Of a DNA stretch of 64,000 nucleotides, positions 22,857 through 34,642 are shown one piece after another. Numbering within the stretch: position 1 is the stretch's first letter; the number at the start of each line of letters is the position of its first letter. The translations under genes were made by a program, and so were the position numbers. Source of the DNA: Corinectria fuckeliana (Eukaryota; Ascomycota; Sordariomycetes; Hypocreales; Nectriaceae); contig WPDH01000202.1 in NCBI GenBank assembly GCA_019137255.1, positions 62,001-126,000 of the forward strand, written 5' to 3'. Below the pieces are notes generated by a model, which had not been told where the DNA came from, did not search any database, and saw only the letters and a program-made list of their open reading frames with translations.

Positions 22857-24209
22857 ATGGCGTCTTCAACCACGGTCCCGCCGGACGAACCGTCCATGGA
22901 CCTCCCCGTTGTCGACCTCGACGCCTACCTCAACCACGAGCTTGGCTCAGACGCCGTCCAGGCCGAGTGCCGCAAGGCCGCCGACGCCCTCATCACGTAC
23001 GGCGCCCTCGTCCTGCACGACTCGCGCGTCTCGGAGCGCGACAACTCGGCCTTCCTCGACCTCCTCGAGGACTACTTCGCCCAGCCCGAGCACGTCCTCC
23101 GCGCCGACGAGCGCCCGGAGCTGAGCCACCAGATCGGCGTCACCCTCGAAAACACCGAGAAGCCCAAATGCGCCGTCGACGAGCCCTGCCTCGACGTCAT
23201 CCAGCGCCTCCACCCCTCGCAGCGGCCCCTCGACATCGCCGCCCACTCGCCCGACCCCAAGTGCCGCTTCTTCTGGCGCATGGCCGAGCAGCCGCCCTTC
23301 GAGTCCCAGTTCCCGGGCCTCAATGCCGCCAACGTCGTCCCCGACGCGCCTCACATCAAGCGTCGCTGGACGCCCGCCATGGACCAGTGGGGTTCCTCAA
23401 TGACGAATGCGTCTGTCTTGTCCCTTTTCTGACTTGTGTGTGGCTTCCCTGTCTCAATGCTCATATCGCCGTGTAGCGTCTCTAAACTTGCCGAAATGGC
23501 TGCCGTCGGCCTGGGCCTTCCCGCCCAGTACTTTAGCGATGCCGGCCGCTACGGGTTTGTCCTCCGTCCAGCCTCTGCCAAGATTCGGCAGCCAGCTCAC
23601 GCATTCGTTCCACAGGCCTCACCTCCTTGCGCCCACCGCCTCCGACCTGCAAAAGTATGGTGATAAAGACACTATACTGGCCGGTTTCCATACTGATCTC
23701 AACTTCCTCACCATCCACGGCCGCTCCCGCTTCCCCGGCTTGCACATCTGGGCTCGAAACACGGGGAACCGCATCGCCGTCAAGATCCCTCCCGGCAACT
23801 ACCTGCTCGTCCAGGCCGGCAAGCAGATCGAGCACGTCACCGGCGGCCTCATCAAGGCGGGCTACCACGAGGTTGTCGTCAACGAAAAGACGCTCAGTAC
23901 CATCGAGCACCGGAAGCGCGAGCTCCCCGACCGCCCACTCATCCGTATCTCGAGCACTCTGTTCTGGCACTTGGGCTCCGACTTTGACCTAGCCCCTGTC
24001 CCCAAGCTTGCCGAGAGAGCGCGCAAACTCAGAGAACTTCAGGCTGAACTCGGCAGAGATGAAGGCCAAGAGACTGTGTATCCGACCATGAAGGTTGGCC
24101 ACCAAGTACAAGAGTGCGTTCATCGTCTTGAGGTTATCTTGCCCTTTGGCCGACTCGCTGCTAACACTGCATTCCTAGTGAACTGAAACATATTGCTTTA
24201 ATGGCCTGA
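22857..24209 (+). CDS. 2-oxoglutarate/Fe(II)-dependent oxygenase, isopenicillin-N-synthase-like
   Basis: Soluble non-heme iron enzyme of the DIOX_N plus 2OG-FeII_Oxy type; substrate unknown. Four exons, 22857-23410, 23477-23554, 23616-24113 and 24179-24209, give 386 residues. The N-terminal block starts LPVVDLDAYLNHE. Iron ligands are His and Asp in AGFHTDLNF (about residues 235 and 237) and His in QIEHVTGG (about 284); the 2-oxoglutarate-binding RxS is in PLIRISSTLF (about 320). The conserved tail MKVGHQVQ-DELKHIALMA is restored only with the last small exon. The first intron uses the weak donor GTCTGT. The ATG follows a C homopolymer, so a start slightly downstream cannot be excluded. No biosynthetic partner genes lie beside it. 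Confidence 0.85.
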
Positions 24210-24615
24210 TAATGTCACGCCTTGCTCTTGCATGAGGAGAATCCCGAATCGACCAAGTGCGGTGCTGGAATGTGTCATTCCAACAACTTGTTCCGGCTAC
24301 AGTGGTGTGGTGTGGTGGAAGTGCGTCAGTGTAGCAGATTCACCCAATGTAACGCGAAACCCGTTGTCCCAAGATGATATAAATTGGGGATTTCGGCCTT
24401 CTTATTTTCATTGCTATCTTGTATATCGACACACTGTTTTTCTTTTTATCATCGATCCTTTGTCGTCGACCTGGTAGATCGAATAGCCACAAATAACGGA
24501 TGTTGATACTAAAAAGATGGCTCCCACTCGACGTCAACACCCGGGGTATGCGCTATGGGTGTTGACTATATTTAACAGCCAACCACGATTCGCTTCTCAC
24601 CTCCTTCATCACTCC
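24210..24615. other. Convergent 3' region, 2OG oxygenase / purine permease
   Basis: About 400 bases between two convergent stops; no feature supported. Confidence 0.45.
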
Positions 24616-26665
24616 CTAACCTTCCTTGGTCGTCTCCTTGGTCTGAGGCACGGGTGAAGTGTCGGTCACCTTGACGCCCTCAAAGCCACCGTGTTCTAAG
24701 CTCGAGCCCCTTTCAGCGGCGGAATTGTTCTCTTCCGCCAGCGTCTCGACCACGGCGGATTGGTCCTCGCGCCAAAAGTCCTTTTTTCCTCTGCAAAGTC
24801 GGACAAGCCAAGGAGGCAGGACGCCACCAGGGATTTTGTACGTCCAACCGTCCCTCTCCTCGTAATTGGGAGGTACAATGCGGCCACCCGAGGCAGTCTT
24901 GATGATCCAAACCAGAGTGTTAATCAGAATGTAGGTGCATATCCCGGCAATGAGACCATCGGCAATAGAGTAGGTGAAGGGCATGATGGCGATGGTGAGG
25001 AAGGCGGGGACAGAGTCGCCCATGTATTTCCAGTTGACTTCGACGATAGAGCCGGCCATCATGGAGCCCACGAGAATGAGGACGCAGCCGGTGGCCCACG
25101 GAGGAATCGAGGCGAAAATCGGGGCGAAGAAGACGGAGATGAAGAAGCATACGCCAGCAGTCATAGCAGCGATGCCAGTCTTTGCACCCTCGGAGATTCC
25201 GGCGCCAGACTCAACAAATGCGGTGACAGGAGGGACACCGAGAACGGCACCAATGGAGATGCTGAGAGCATCGACCATGTAGGCGATGGATGATCCCTCG
25301 AAATCCTGGGTTACGGGGTCGACGAGGTCGGCAAAGCGGGCCATACTATACAGGGTGCCGGTGCAGTCGAGAATGTCGACATAGAGGAAGGTGATGAGGG
25401 CGAGCCAAAATTCGCCTATGTAGTCACTGACATCCCACCTCAGAACGTTGAGGGTTTCTTTGATCCCGTGGAAGTCCACGACCTTCTTGAAGAAGTCAAA
25501 GGAGCTGTCGCCAACGGCGGTGTAGGGGAAATAGGTGACGGGGGTGTTTCGGGGCCACGAAATGATGCTGACGAGAAGGATGCCGAAGATGACTGCACCC
25601 CTGACGCGATACAGCATGAGCATGACCGTGAAAATGCCACCGCAGAAGATTCCGATCCACATGGCAGGATATCGCATCTTCTCCGAGCTAGGGCAAACAC
25701 CATCCACCAAGTCCAGGGGGTCGCAGCCAGCGAGCTCGGTCGGGGTAGATGATCCTGGCACGATGAGGGCGATACCCTCGCTGTAGGTGAGGCCGATGAG
25801 GGTGAGGAACAGGCCAATGCCGACGCTGGTAGCGACCTTGATGGAGCGGGGGATGGCACGGGCGAGCCACTGACGCATTCCGAAGAGGGCAAGGCCGAAG
25901 AAAATGAAGCCCTCAACGAAGATGGCTGTAAGGGCAACTTGGAACGGAACGTTTCCAGTGCCATGGAAGCCGACTATTCGAGAGTGTCAGCTGACGTCTG
26001 CACCGAATGCGGATGGTTCGCAACTTACCGACGGTATAGGTGAAATAAGCATTGAGACCTGGAAAGAAGCTCGAGTTAGTGTCCGTTATTGTCGAGACAG
26101 GGCCATACGGGAGAGGGATGAAAACTGGTGGCAACTAGACATACCCATTCCAGGAGCCAAGCCGACGGGACTGGGATCAACTATTAGCATCAAAATGGCC
26201 GAGAGATGACACGCAATCAACTCACAGATTGGCAAAGAGACCCATGCAGAACGAGGCAAGAGCGGAGATGGCAGCAGTAGCAGTTACAACATCGCGCTTA
26301 ATGGTCTGGATACACAACAGGTATTCTTCGTTGTCCGAGCAGCTGGGATCTTTTGTATCATGGCAGACACATGTGCCGCCGGTTTCGGAGACGATGGAGG
26401 AGTTGACAGCGATAATGTAGGCCATGGCGAAGAAGATTGCGAGACCGCCTCGAATCTCAGTGAAGAACAGAGAGCCCTTGCGTTCCTTGGGCTGCGTTGA
26501 GTGGAGTTGTTAGCAAACTCAAGGTACTTTTACTTTGGCTGAGGTTGCTGACGGAGCTTCGCAAAAATGTCGGGGTGGACTTACATGACCAGAGCCCTCG
26601 AGCTGAAACCAACGACCAACGGCGCTGGCCGCGATTTTGCGGTTTGTGGTTTCGATCCAAGTCAT
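24616..26665 (-). CDS. azgA: AzgA-type purine (adenine/guanine/hypoxanthine) permease
   Basis: Plasma-membrane proton symporter of the AzgA branch of the nucleobase transporter superfamily. Five minus-strand exons, 26665-26585, 26491-26226, 26170-26145 (26 nt), 26058-26029 (30 nt) and 25973-24616, give 586 residues, near the Aspergillus protein's length. Family blocks in order: GRWFQLEGSGH-PKERKGSLFF, FFAMAYIIAVNSSI, SALASFCMGLFANL, PVGLAPGMG-LNAYFTYTV, then the long exon with VGFHGTGNVPF, RQWLARAIPRSIK, VPPVTAFVESGAGISEGAKTG and VEVNWKYMGDSVPAF. Ten or more hydrophobic segments are visible, with a hydrophilic C-terminal tail. The two micro-exons code for the most conserved helix-2 region, which supports them. 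Confidence 0.93.
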
Positions 26666-26867
26666 GATGACGGGTGACTTGACGACAATTGCAAAAGTCT
26701 GGGGAAGGGGGAAGGGGGAAGGGGAAGGTTTCTCAGATGGCGTTGATGGGAGGAGCCGGCCAGGTCTTTAATGGCAAGATGGGGACCAGGTCAAGGTCTA
26801 GAAGCAGTTAGATTCAGCTCCTGCTGCAGGGCAAGGCCTCTAGCGACGGATATATCTGACAGGGTGC

Positions 26868-26877
26868 AGATAGATAA
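26868..26877 (+). promoter_or_regulatory. Overlapping pair of GATA-factor sites upstream of azgA
   Basis: AGATAG and AGATAA overlap within 10 bases, about 200 bases before the azgA start. HGATAR is the binding site of AreA-type nitrogen regulators, and azgA in Aspergillus is under nitrogen control. That this site acts is inference; short GATA motifs are frequent by chance. Confidence 0.35.
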
Positions 26878-27380
26878 CGAGCACAGGGCAGAAGCAGTGA
26901 GGGGATAGACAACGGAGATTGGACGCGAGTGGGGTGGAAGGGTGGTCCGGCGATGGGCTGGGGTTGCGACAAGACTGGGGTTTGCGACTGGGGCTAGGAG
27001 CGATGATGAGAACGGCATCGACGGACCTATTTAATCTAGGCCGCGGTCTGGATAAGACGAATAGATCGTCGGGGCATTGCCCAAGAACAGATAGGTACGG
27101 GGTGTAGGGAGGCGTTCTACCGCGGCGGGATGCGATGAGAAGGGAGAGGACATGATAGGATAGGATGGGACGGGATGGATGGGATATGATGGAATGGGAT
27201 AGGAACAGGACGGAAGAAGACCAAGACGACGCATAGACAAGACGAAGAAGCGGACTTGCGTACCTGAGGGTTGTACCGTGCCGCCGGAGCAAGCCAAGAG
27301 ATGCAGATGCGATGCAGTGCAATCCCAGTCGGAACGCGGCGACGCAACGTAGAGCAAAGCCAGAGGCGCAGGACGGCGCG

Positions 27381-27405
27381 ATGCGATGCGATGCGATGCG
27401 ATGCG
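27381..27405 (+). repeat. Five tandem copies of ATGCG
   Basis: Perfect 5-bp microsatellite inside the gene-free region upstream of azgA. Confidence 0.9.
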
Positions 27406-30400
27406 ACGGCGGACGGGAGCGCTGGAACCGTATCTGGACGATCGGGCTGGGGTTGAAGAAACCCCGGGACTGTCTGGAACTAGACCTACGCCTAGACCTA
27501 GACAGAGCTGAAACTGGACGGGACGAGTTGACGATAGTCAATGGTTGGCTGGAGCGGGCTTGGCCGGTGGCTTTTATGGTGCGCCGGCGGGCAAGTGGGA
27601 GTCTGCGGCTTGCGACAGGGCCTTGAAAGATAAAGGCGTCCTTCGTCTTTTGGCGCGGGTGTGTTGATGATGGTGGTGACTGTTCCCCCAGACTGACGAT
27701 ACGGTACCGGTGTAATGCGCTTCGTTCTCAACAACACAATTGAAGCTCAGCCCAGGAGAATGTCTGTGAGCCGAAGCGACGGGGAGACGGAGAGAGAGAG
27801 AGAAAGAGAAGAAGGAAAGGAGGAAGGGAGAGAAGAGATCAGCGCATGGATGGATCTGCAAGAAAAACGAAGAAAAGTTCTCCATCAACGGTGGAGGCAA
27901 GTGCAAACCCGTCCCTATTCCCTATTCCGTCCCATTGTCGTTTCATCGGTGTTGAAATTTTTGCCTGGGCTGCTCTTGTCCCCCAGTTTTTTCCCCCCTC
28001 ATCGCCCAACCGTCCCTTCCCATCCTGGGCAAGCTAGGAAATATTTTTTTGCCTTAATTCTTACCACTTTACCAGACCTTACCACTGCACCAGAGGTGTG
28101 GGTGGCCGGCGGCGCAAATCATGAATGTAGCATAGCACCGGGGTCCATTCCCCACGCGGTAGGCCGGGAATTATTGCAGCGGCCATGGCCGAGCAGAGTG
28201 GGGATGGAAAGATAACGATCCCAGGGCTGGACGGAACGGTAAATGTACACATGTAGACCTAGGTACATGCGCCGCTGAAGTCGTTTGTGCTCAGGTTATC
28301 ACTTAGCGCCGGGGCCCCAACCGAGGCCGTTCGTTCTGTTTCGTTGCCTCTGTGTGCGTTTGCATCTACGGGTGCATCCTGCTCGAGGGCCAACGCGATC
28401 GATGGTCAGCCCGGCGATGTGAGCGACACGGCGGGTTGTTTGTCTGTCCTTCCGTGTCGTTGGTTTGGCCTGGCCCTCTTGTGGCTCGATGAGGGGGTTC
28501 GTTCTGAGTGTGGTTTGTGGTACCATTTCCGCATCGAGTATCCATTCAGCTCTGAACCTAGGGCCATTTCGTCGTGCTGTACTACCAGCCCGAGTGGCCC
28601 GAGTGATTTCGAGTGCGGAGGGACGACTTGTCACTTGTGGACCGTCAGATGTGGATTGTGCACCCAGACTCTAGGAGCCAGAGGGCAGCACAGAAATGTC
28701 TATCCCCTCCTCCCGATCGATCTGCTGCTCCGCTCGCAACCTCATCTGCTTGGCCGACTGGGCGCGGGCTAGATGGTGTCGGACGATGTGTCGTCCGTTG
28801 CTTTGACGCGTTGATGGAACGGGAAGATCAAAGGGCAGCCGCAAGCAAAGCTTGGGTGGGGTTTGCCAGTGTCACGCATCTATCTGGTGGGGTCTGCGCT
28901 GGAACACAAAGTGAGGGCTTCTAGAAGCGGGCCGGATCCACCACCGGCCATTGTTGGCTCATGGGGCTGCGGTCTTCTGCATAACCTCCTCGTGAGGCTC
29001 GGTTGAGAGTGCATCTTGCACAAACGACGACCTACGACTGCGGAAGTGGCAGTGGCAATGCTGACAATAGCAGTAGCCCGGACGCTCCAGTCGGGGGTGG
29101 CCGTCCAGAGGTGGCCGGCTCCGATGGAGGATCAAAGCGGGTGACAAGATAAAGAACAAGGCATGTGATTGCTTGATTGACTCGTGCTATCACTGGCCGC
29201 GATGTTGATCAAGATAGCACACGGTGTGTCTCTGGGCGCGTGTTTGTATGTGTTGGCTGTTCCTGTGTTTGCGTCTGTGTGTGTCTGTCTGCCCGTGTGT
29301 CTCGTGTCTCTGGCGTGGGTGTGGGTGTGGGCGTCGTAAGCGTGCTCCTGTTTGGCAGAGATAAGTGAGCCGCGGCCAAACTAGGCCGGCCATTAACTTA
29401 GACGGGAAGCTATGAACTGCAACGGACCGACAAAAAGATAAGGGCGGACCGTTGATAACGGCTGGCTTATCGTCACGAGATCAGTTTCGACTGCTAACAA
29501 GTTTTAGTGAGCAAGCGCCCGGCCGGGATAAAGAGGGGGGTTCCCGGGAGAGTGGAGACGAGGATCAATGTGGGGGAGGAAGAAAGCACGGGAGCGAACC
29601 CTGGGAGGAAAAGTATCAAGGTAATTAATTAGTAGATAGACAGCACGAGGGGCGGAGAGAGCTGCCGAAATGTGTTCCCCAGTTCCTTGCGAAGCCAAGG
29701 TCAAGTGTGCAATATGTTGCACCGCACGTTGCACCGTACGTACGTACACCTTGCAGCGCGTTGCACACCTTGACCTCGGTCAGTACCGAGTACCGAGATC
29801 CCCGTTGCCTCGAGTGGACACGATTCGCGCCCGCCTACCTATTCTTGGAAACCTATTGGAAGAGGCTCACGCGGTGGCGGATTTAAGAAGCAATCTGGTG
29901 AAACCCCGACATTGCAATATAAAGCACCAGAAGGGTGTATCTCTCCTTTGCCACAAGGCATCAACTCTCATCACCGTAGTTTCCAGCCTACCGCATTCAC
30001 GAAATGCAAGTACTCCCTCCGCAGTACTCGGGCCGCTTCATATAGTGGTAGTTGGCCGGCTCTCTCCTGCGCACAACTTGCACCCGTTGGCGGCGAGGCG
30101 CTGGCCTGTAGTACGTGTTACAGCCCCTTGAGCACAACCTCGTCCTCAGGCATTTGAAGCAAGCTGCAAACGCCCAAGTGCAGCGGAGGGTGGGCATCTT
30201 CAAGACAAAGGGATCAAGGAGACTATTCAGTCCTAGGCCGGCGCTTTTGTGGCTGGCCCGCTCGAGGCGCACGAAGTTCTGATGAGTTCTTGGGTGCTTC
30301 TATTCGGAATTTCAGCTACTATGTAAGTACCTACGTTGGAGTACCTACCCAGGTGGTTAGAAACGTAAAATGATGCAAGAGCCCGGATGATTGATCTCCT

Positions 30401-31733
30401 GCGCGTGACTAGGTAGGCTAGGTATTACAGCGCAGGTCAGCATTCGTCAGTTACTTGCTTCCAGTGTCATCAAATCTGGAACTTTGGTGTAGAGGAGCAC
30501 TGCGTCGGCCTCTAGCATTGACGCCTTCGTGCATGATGAAATACGACTCCGCACTGCACATTGCGTGCCAGATCCCCTGCCGCCGTTGTTTTTCATGCAT
30601 CGGGCCATTTACTGTGCCAATTCCCGATTCTGTTCTTCATTCTGGTCCCCCCCCGATCTTGATTCCGATCCTGATCCCGATGCCACTCCGGTTTGCTGCG
30701 CAACCTCTTCGCCACATCATGCATCCAACCGACCAGGCATGTAAAAATTAGTGGTAGGCTTTCTTCATGCGGGTGAAGAAGAGCGCCTGCCGATGCTCCC
30801 ACCAAGTTTGTATGGGGAGAGCGGCGGTGTTTTCTTCCACCCTCCTTGGCTTTCCAAAGACTAGATTGGACTAGTTAAACCTAGGCCAGTTTGTCCCGGC
30901 TTGGCTTTGAGGCTATCCACATGTGCAGGCCCGTGTGCAGGCGCTTGCTCCCCAGATCCCCCCCTTGGTAGACTACATACTCAAAAGGTGAATGAAGCGA
31001 AAAGTTCCTCGTGGGACAAGGCCGCACGAGGGCTCATCACAGAATAGTGACGACCGAGGGTGCAGTCACACAACATTCTCATCACTCGAGGCTATGGCCG
31101 TGGCGTCGTCCCATGACTAGAGCTTCTAATGGTCGCTCTCCTTGGGCAGGGCAGGGTAGGCTGGCTTGGGCAGTATTGAGCTTTGATCAGTGCTTGTTTT
31201 GCAGTCGGATGGCTAGCTTGCTTTGGTCGCCCTCGTATCACCGGTAAGCTAGTTACTTACTACTGGATATGTATGTCTCGAACTTGGAGGTCAACCTCCT
31301 CCCGTGTGCCAGTGCTAGTGTCGGTGTCAGAGAAGACTGTTATATTATATATTGCCTGCCCCACGTGCGATCTCGAGTGCATGTTCCCACGGCTCTCCCA
31401 CCCATCGTGGTCTCCGTTAGTCGGCCGGTGTCTCTCAAACGGAGTCAGGCCAGCGGGACGGGCTTCAAGTCCAGAACCGAGGTCACAGCCCAAGGCTCTC
31501 CTCCCTCTCACGGGATGACGAAGAGGAAGGCGGTCATGGGCGGAGCAAAGGAAGGCGGTTGATTGCGACGCACTGCGACGCACGACGTCGTGCTCGCCGT
31601 CCTCTAGTGGACCTGTGTCGTCAAACTCTCCCGGTGCCTTAGCCCACGCCTAGCCAGTCGCCAGCTTTGCCAGCTCACCAACTTCGCTCACCGCGACGTT
31701 TCCCCGAGGTGGTAGTGCCGGCATCGTGATGAT

Positions 31734-31804
31734 TGACGTCAGGGGGACCTGGGACGTGGTGGACGGTCGACTCACGAGCCGGCGCTGTGGCCCGCATGAC
31801 GTCA
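31734..31804. promoter_or_regulatory. Two perfect CRE-type palindromes
   Basis: TGACGTCA occurs at 31734-31741 and 31797-31804, 63 bases apart start to start. This is the classic palindrome of ATF/CREB-type bZIP factors. They lie about 600 bases before the gene at 32400. Function is inferred from the motif only. Confidence 0.45.
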
Positions 31805-32399
31805 GCCACTTGGTCCCTGCATCGTCACCCAAGCCGATCAAATTGGGGTGCTTCGACTGTTCAGTGGAGGCCACACGATCTCCCTCTCTCTGGGGTATTG
31901 CATTGGCCCGCCCTGCCGGACCGTACGTTGACAGAGCTGGCTGTGAGTTGTCCAGCCCCTTTGCTGCACCTCGACGCCATTCTGCTCCGTTTTTTTGGTT
32001 GATGCTCATCCTCATCATCATCATCAACGGCCGTGGGAATGACGGTCCCGCGTGCACAGCCCCGCAGCGCTGGGAGGAGACCGCTATCCCGCCTTCCCGC
32101 CTCCCCACAGGCCTCCATCCGCTGGTCGCTTGTCGCGCTGCACACAGTCCAGCGTCCAACGCTTGCCTCTCCCCCAGCTTTTCTGCACATACATAAAGCT
32201 CTGCAAGCCGGACGTCCATCTTCGCCCCATCTAGTTTCTTCTAGCCTCGCCTAGTCTCGCCAGGTCGATCAAACAACTTGTCGGTTAACCCTTGCCTCGC
32301 TATTTCAGTGTCTGCGCCCTTCACCCCTCACCCCTCATCCATCCTCATCCTCTCTGCTTCTGCAGTTTCCATCTCACCACCTTGCGGATACCCCTCGCC

Positions 32400-33575
32400 A
32401 TGGGCCATCAGTATCCTTCGCGGCGTCGAGCCAAGTCTCGACCCGACGACGACTTCTTGGGCTCCGATCCCTATCAGGCCTACCAGGCCTACCAGGCCTA
32501 CCAACAGCCCTACGATCCGTACGATCCCTATCAACAGTACACCCCTCGCAATGCCTTCCCCGCAGAGCCCGGGTCGCCGCCTGCTCGGTCGCCTCCCCGC
32601 CGCCACAAGTCTGAGAGACGCCGTCGCGCGCCAAGTCCCTACTACCATTCCGACGAAGCACCCGAATCGTCCCGCGGTCATGGCCGTGGCAAGTCCCGCC
32701 CTGATCAGGACCGTCGCGGCCGTAGCGAAGGCCCTGACCGCCGAGCACGCGGCCCCAGTGTCCCGCCGTTGGCCCCCGATCTAGACCTACCTCGTCGGAA
32801 ATCCCGCTCATCCCGCCACGATCGAGACTTCCGTCAAGAGCAAGATGCTCGAAATGGACGGGAGCGCCGTCACGAGAAGGAATCCCGTCACGAGAAGGAA
32901 TCCCGTCGTGGAAGAGACCCTCGCTTCGTGGATCCTTACGAAGATGACCAGGGCGGGTATTCTCGTGAGCCACCTTCTCGTCATTACCCGCCAGACCCAC
33001 GAGACCCTCGAGATCCCCGAGATCCCCGAGATCCAATCTCGCGAGACCGGCCCCGTCATTCGCGAACTGAGCCCCGGGCGGTCCCCCCTGAGCCTCGAGC
33101 CCGGGGCCGCAGCTCTCGACACCCGGACGATGTCGATGACGACTATAACACAACGCGCCGCCAGCGTCCTCGCTCCCAGACGAGAGGCCGCCACGACCGA
33201 TCGCCACCTGGACAGTCCCCGACTCGGGGTCGTCCACCTCCTACCCAGCGAGCTCGGGATGCTCCACGCCGCAGCTCCATGCCCGCTACGACCAAGGCGC
33301 GCGCGCAGCAATGGTGGCAAAATCCTCTGCTCCAGGCGGGCGCCCGCACTGCCTTGACTGCTGGCGCCCAGGCCGCCATGAAGTCCCGCAACGAACAAGG
33401 CCCTTGGATGGGTTCCAAAGGCGCCAAGATTGCAACTGCTGCCCTAGGCGCGGCGTTGGTAGACGGCTTCATCGGTCAGAAGCATCCCGACAGCGCGAGG
33501 CAGAACATTGCGCAAGAAGGCGTCGATCTGGCCACGGGGAAGGTCGGGTCGATGGGCTCACGCCACCGTCGATGA
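32400..33575 (+). CDS. Conserved fungal protein, Arg/Pro-rich with small-residue C-terminal domain
   Basis: Function unknown. A single exon gives 391 residues from the first in-frame ATG (CGCCATGGGC). The first 300 residues are low-complexity and highly charged, rich in Arg, Ser, Asp and Pro, with local tandem repeats YQAYQAYQAYQ, RHEKESRHEKES and four DPR units. The last 85 residues differ: WWQNPLLQAGARTALTAGAQ, then GAKIATAALGAALVDGFIGQ, an Ala/Gly-rich pair of likely helices resembling the tails of other fungal proteins of this type. Such a layout could mean a disordered arm plus a membrane- or self-associating end. The long Arg/Ser-rich part could suggest RNA contact, but no RNA-binding fold is visible. 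Confidence 0.75.
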   Translation: MGHQYPSRRRAKSRPDDDFLGSDPYQAYQAYQAYQQPYDPYDPYQQYTPRNAFPAEPGSPPARSPPRRHKSERRRRAPSPYYHSDEAPESSRGHGRGKSRPDQDRRGRSEGPDRRARGPSVPPLAPDLDLPRRKSRSSRHDRDFRQEQDARNGRERRHEKESRHEKESRRGRDPRFVDPYEDDQGGYSREPPSRHYPPDPRDPRDPRDPRDPISRDRPRHSRTEPRAVPPEPRARGRSSRHPDDVDDDYNTTRRQRPRSQTRGRHDRSPPGQSPTRGRPPPTQRARDAPRRSSMPATTKARAQQWWQNPLLQAGARTALTAGAQAAMKSRNEQGPWMGSKGAKIATAALGAALVDGFIGQKHPDSARQNIAQEGVDLATGKVGSMGSRHRR

Positions 33576-34072
33576 TATGATGATATAACGCGTAACGACT
33601 TGATTTCTTTGCATTCATGGGCTTTTCCAGGCTGTCATTACTTGAACCTTCTTTTTCGGCTGTTTCAGTCAAGTCTTTCTTTTCGCCTCAGACGTTATTT
33701 TGCTTGTATTTCCCGTTCAGTGTCATCAAAGGAGTTTTATTCGGACGGTAAAATGGTAGGAGGAGATGCATGAACTAAAAATGAAAACACGAACTATAGC
33801 ATAGTTAGGGAGTAAGTCATGGTCAAATTGGGTTCATAAAGAATACATCGGACTACACGATCCTCATCGGTCGCATTTCCCACCTATTGCAGAGCTGTGA
33901 TTGTCTAACTTATGTCAGTACGACATAGCGAGTGAGGGAGCTAGCTCTCAAGTGGTGTTCCGCAAGACTACTACACCACCCCTTGCTCTCATTTGCTCGG
34001 TTCCTGCTCTCAGATGATTTGTTTGCATCTCAGACCCGTACGATCTTGGCAGGACGCCCCCTTCTGTGGCCT
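33576..34072. other. Convergent intergenic region
   Basis: 3' flanks of the Arg-rich gene and the secreted Cys-rich gene; no feature seen. Confidence 0.4.
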
Positions 34073-34642
34073 CTAGGACGTCGAGATATCCCAAGGTCGG
34101 CATCGGTCGGCAGCACAGAAGCCGCTGCAGCAAGGACCTACATACTGGCCTTGCTTGTAGCATTCACCTGCCGCCGTCTGTCAGCTTTGGTCCACGATGT
34201 AATCGACCATGGGCTCTTCAGCCACTCACCATACGTTGGCACGCACATGCCCTTGCAACTGACGCTGATGATGGGCTGCGGCGGGCCAACAACGATCTGC
34301 TGCAGTCCATGCTCGCCGAGGCTCTGAGCGAGCGTCTTGTCTCCTTTGGTCTTGAACGTGCACTGCTGGAAGGCGTCGTAGTCCGGCGCATCAATGATGT
34401 TTACATTGATGTCGTTGTCTGCCATTCTTTTCGTCAGTCAACTTGGTCTCGGCAGTCCAAGGAGGAGTTGAGACCGCACTGGTTGCTCTTGTCTTGCCAT
34501 CGGCGGGGAACGACATCTTGTACTCGGCTGGGCCGCCATGAAACGTGAGGTGAACAGTCTGGTCAGCCCGGGGCTCGACTTCCGGTCGGGCAACGGCCCC
34601 AGCGAGGATGCCGGCGCTGAGGAATGCGAGGGTGAACTTCAT
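34073..34642 (-). CDS. Small secreted cysteine-rich protein
   Basis: Three minus-strand exons, 34642-34480, 34418-34230 and 34167-34073, give 148 residues. The N terminus MKFTLAFLSAGILAGAVA is a clear signal peptide. A middle region (TVHLTFHGGPAEYKMSFPAD, NVNIIDAPDYDAFQQCTF) precedes a C-terminal cysteine cluster: SCKGMCVPTYGEC, then GPCCSGFCAADRC. Spacing C-x3-C-x6-C-x7-CC-x3-C-x4-C resembles a knottin-like fold, with one further Cys upstream. The last exon was found only by splicing; without it the cluster is lost, so the pattern itself supports the model. Role unknown; secreted cysteine-rich proteins of fungi include effectors and defence proteins, but nothing here decides that. Confidence 0.8.

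Larger units (their letters stand above)
26666..32399. other. 5.7-kb gene-free divergent intergenic region
   Basis: Lies between the azgA start and the start of the Arg-rich gene at 32400. It contains low-complexity patches (GGGAT-like repeats 27150-27210, purine tract 27781-27838, GT-rich run 29260-29335) but no supported gene on either strand: open frames overlap each other on opposite strands, follow simple repeats, and show no family resemblance. It must hold both promoters; a non-coding RNA cannot be judged from sequence alone. Confidence 0.5.

Noticed and set aside
26840..27541. Long minus-strand open frame upstream of azgA (233 codons)
   Set aside because: It reads through simple repeats (ATGCG, GGGAT types), gives a Ser/Pro/His/Arg-rich sequence without domain, and other frames overlap it.
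28287..28772. 161-codon plus-strand frame in the gene-free region
   Set aside because: Cys/Ser-rich composition without motif, and an opposite-strand frame of 111 codons overlaps it.
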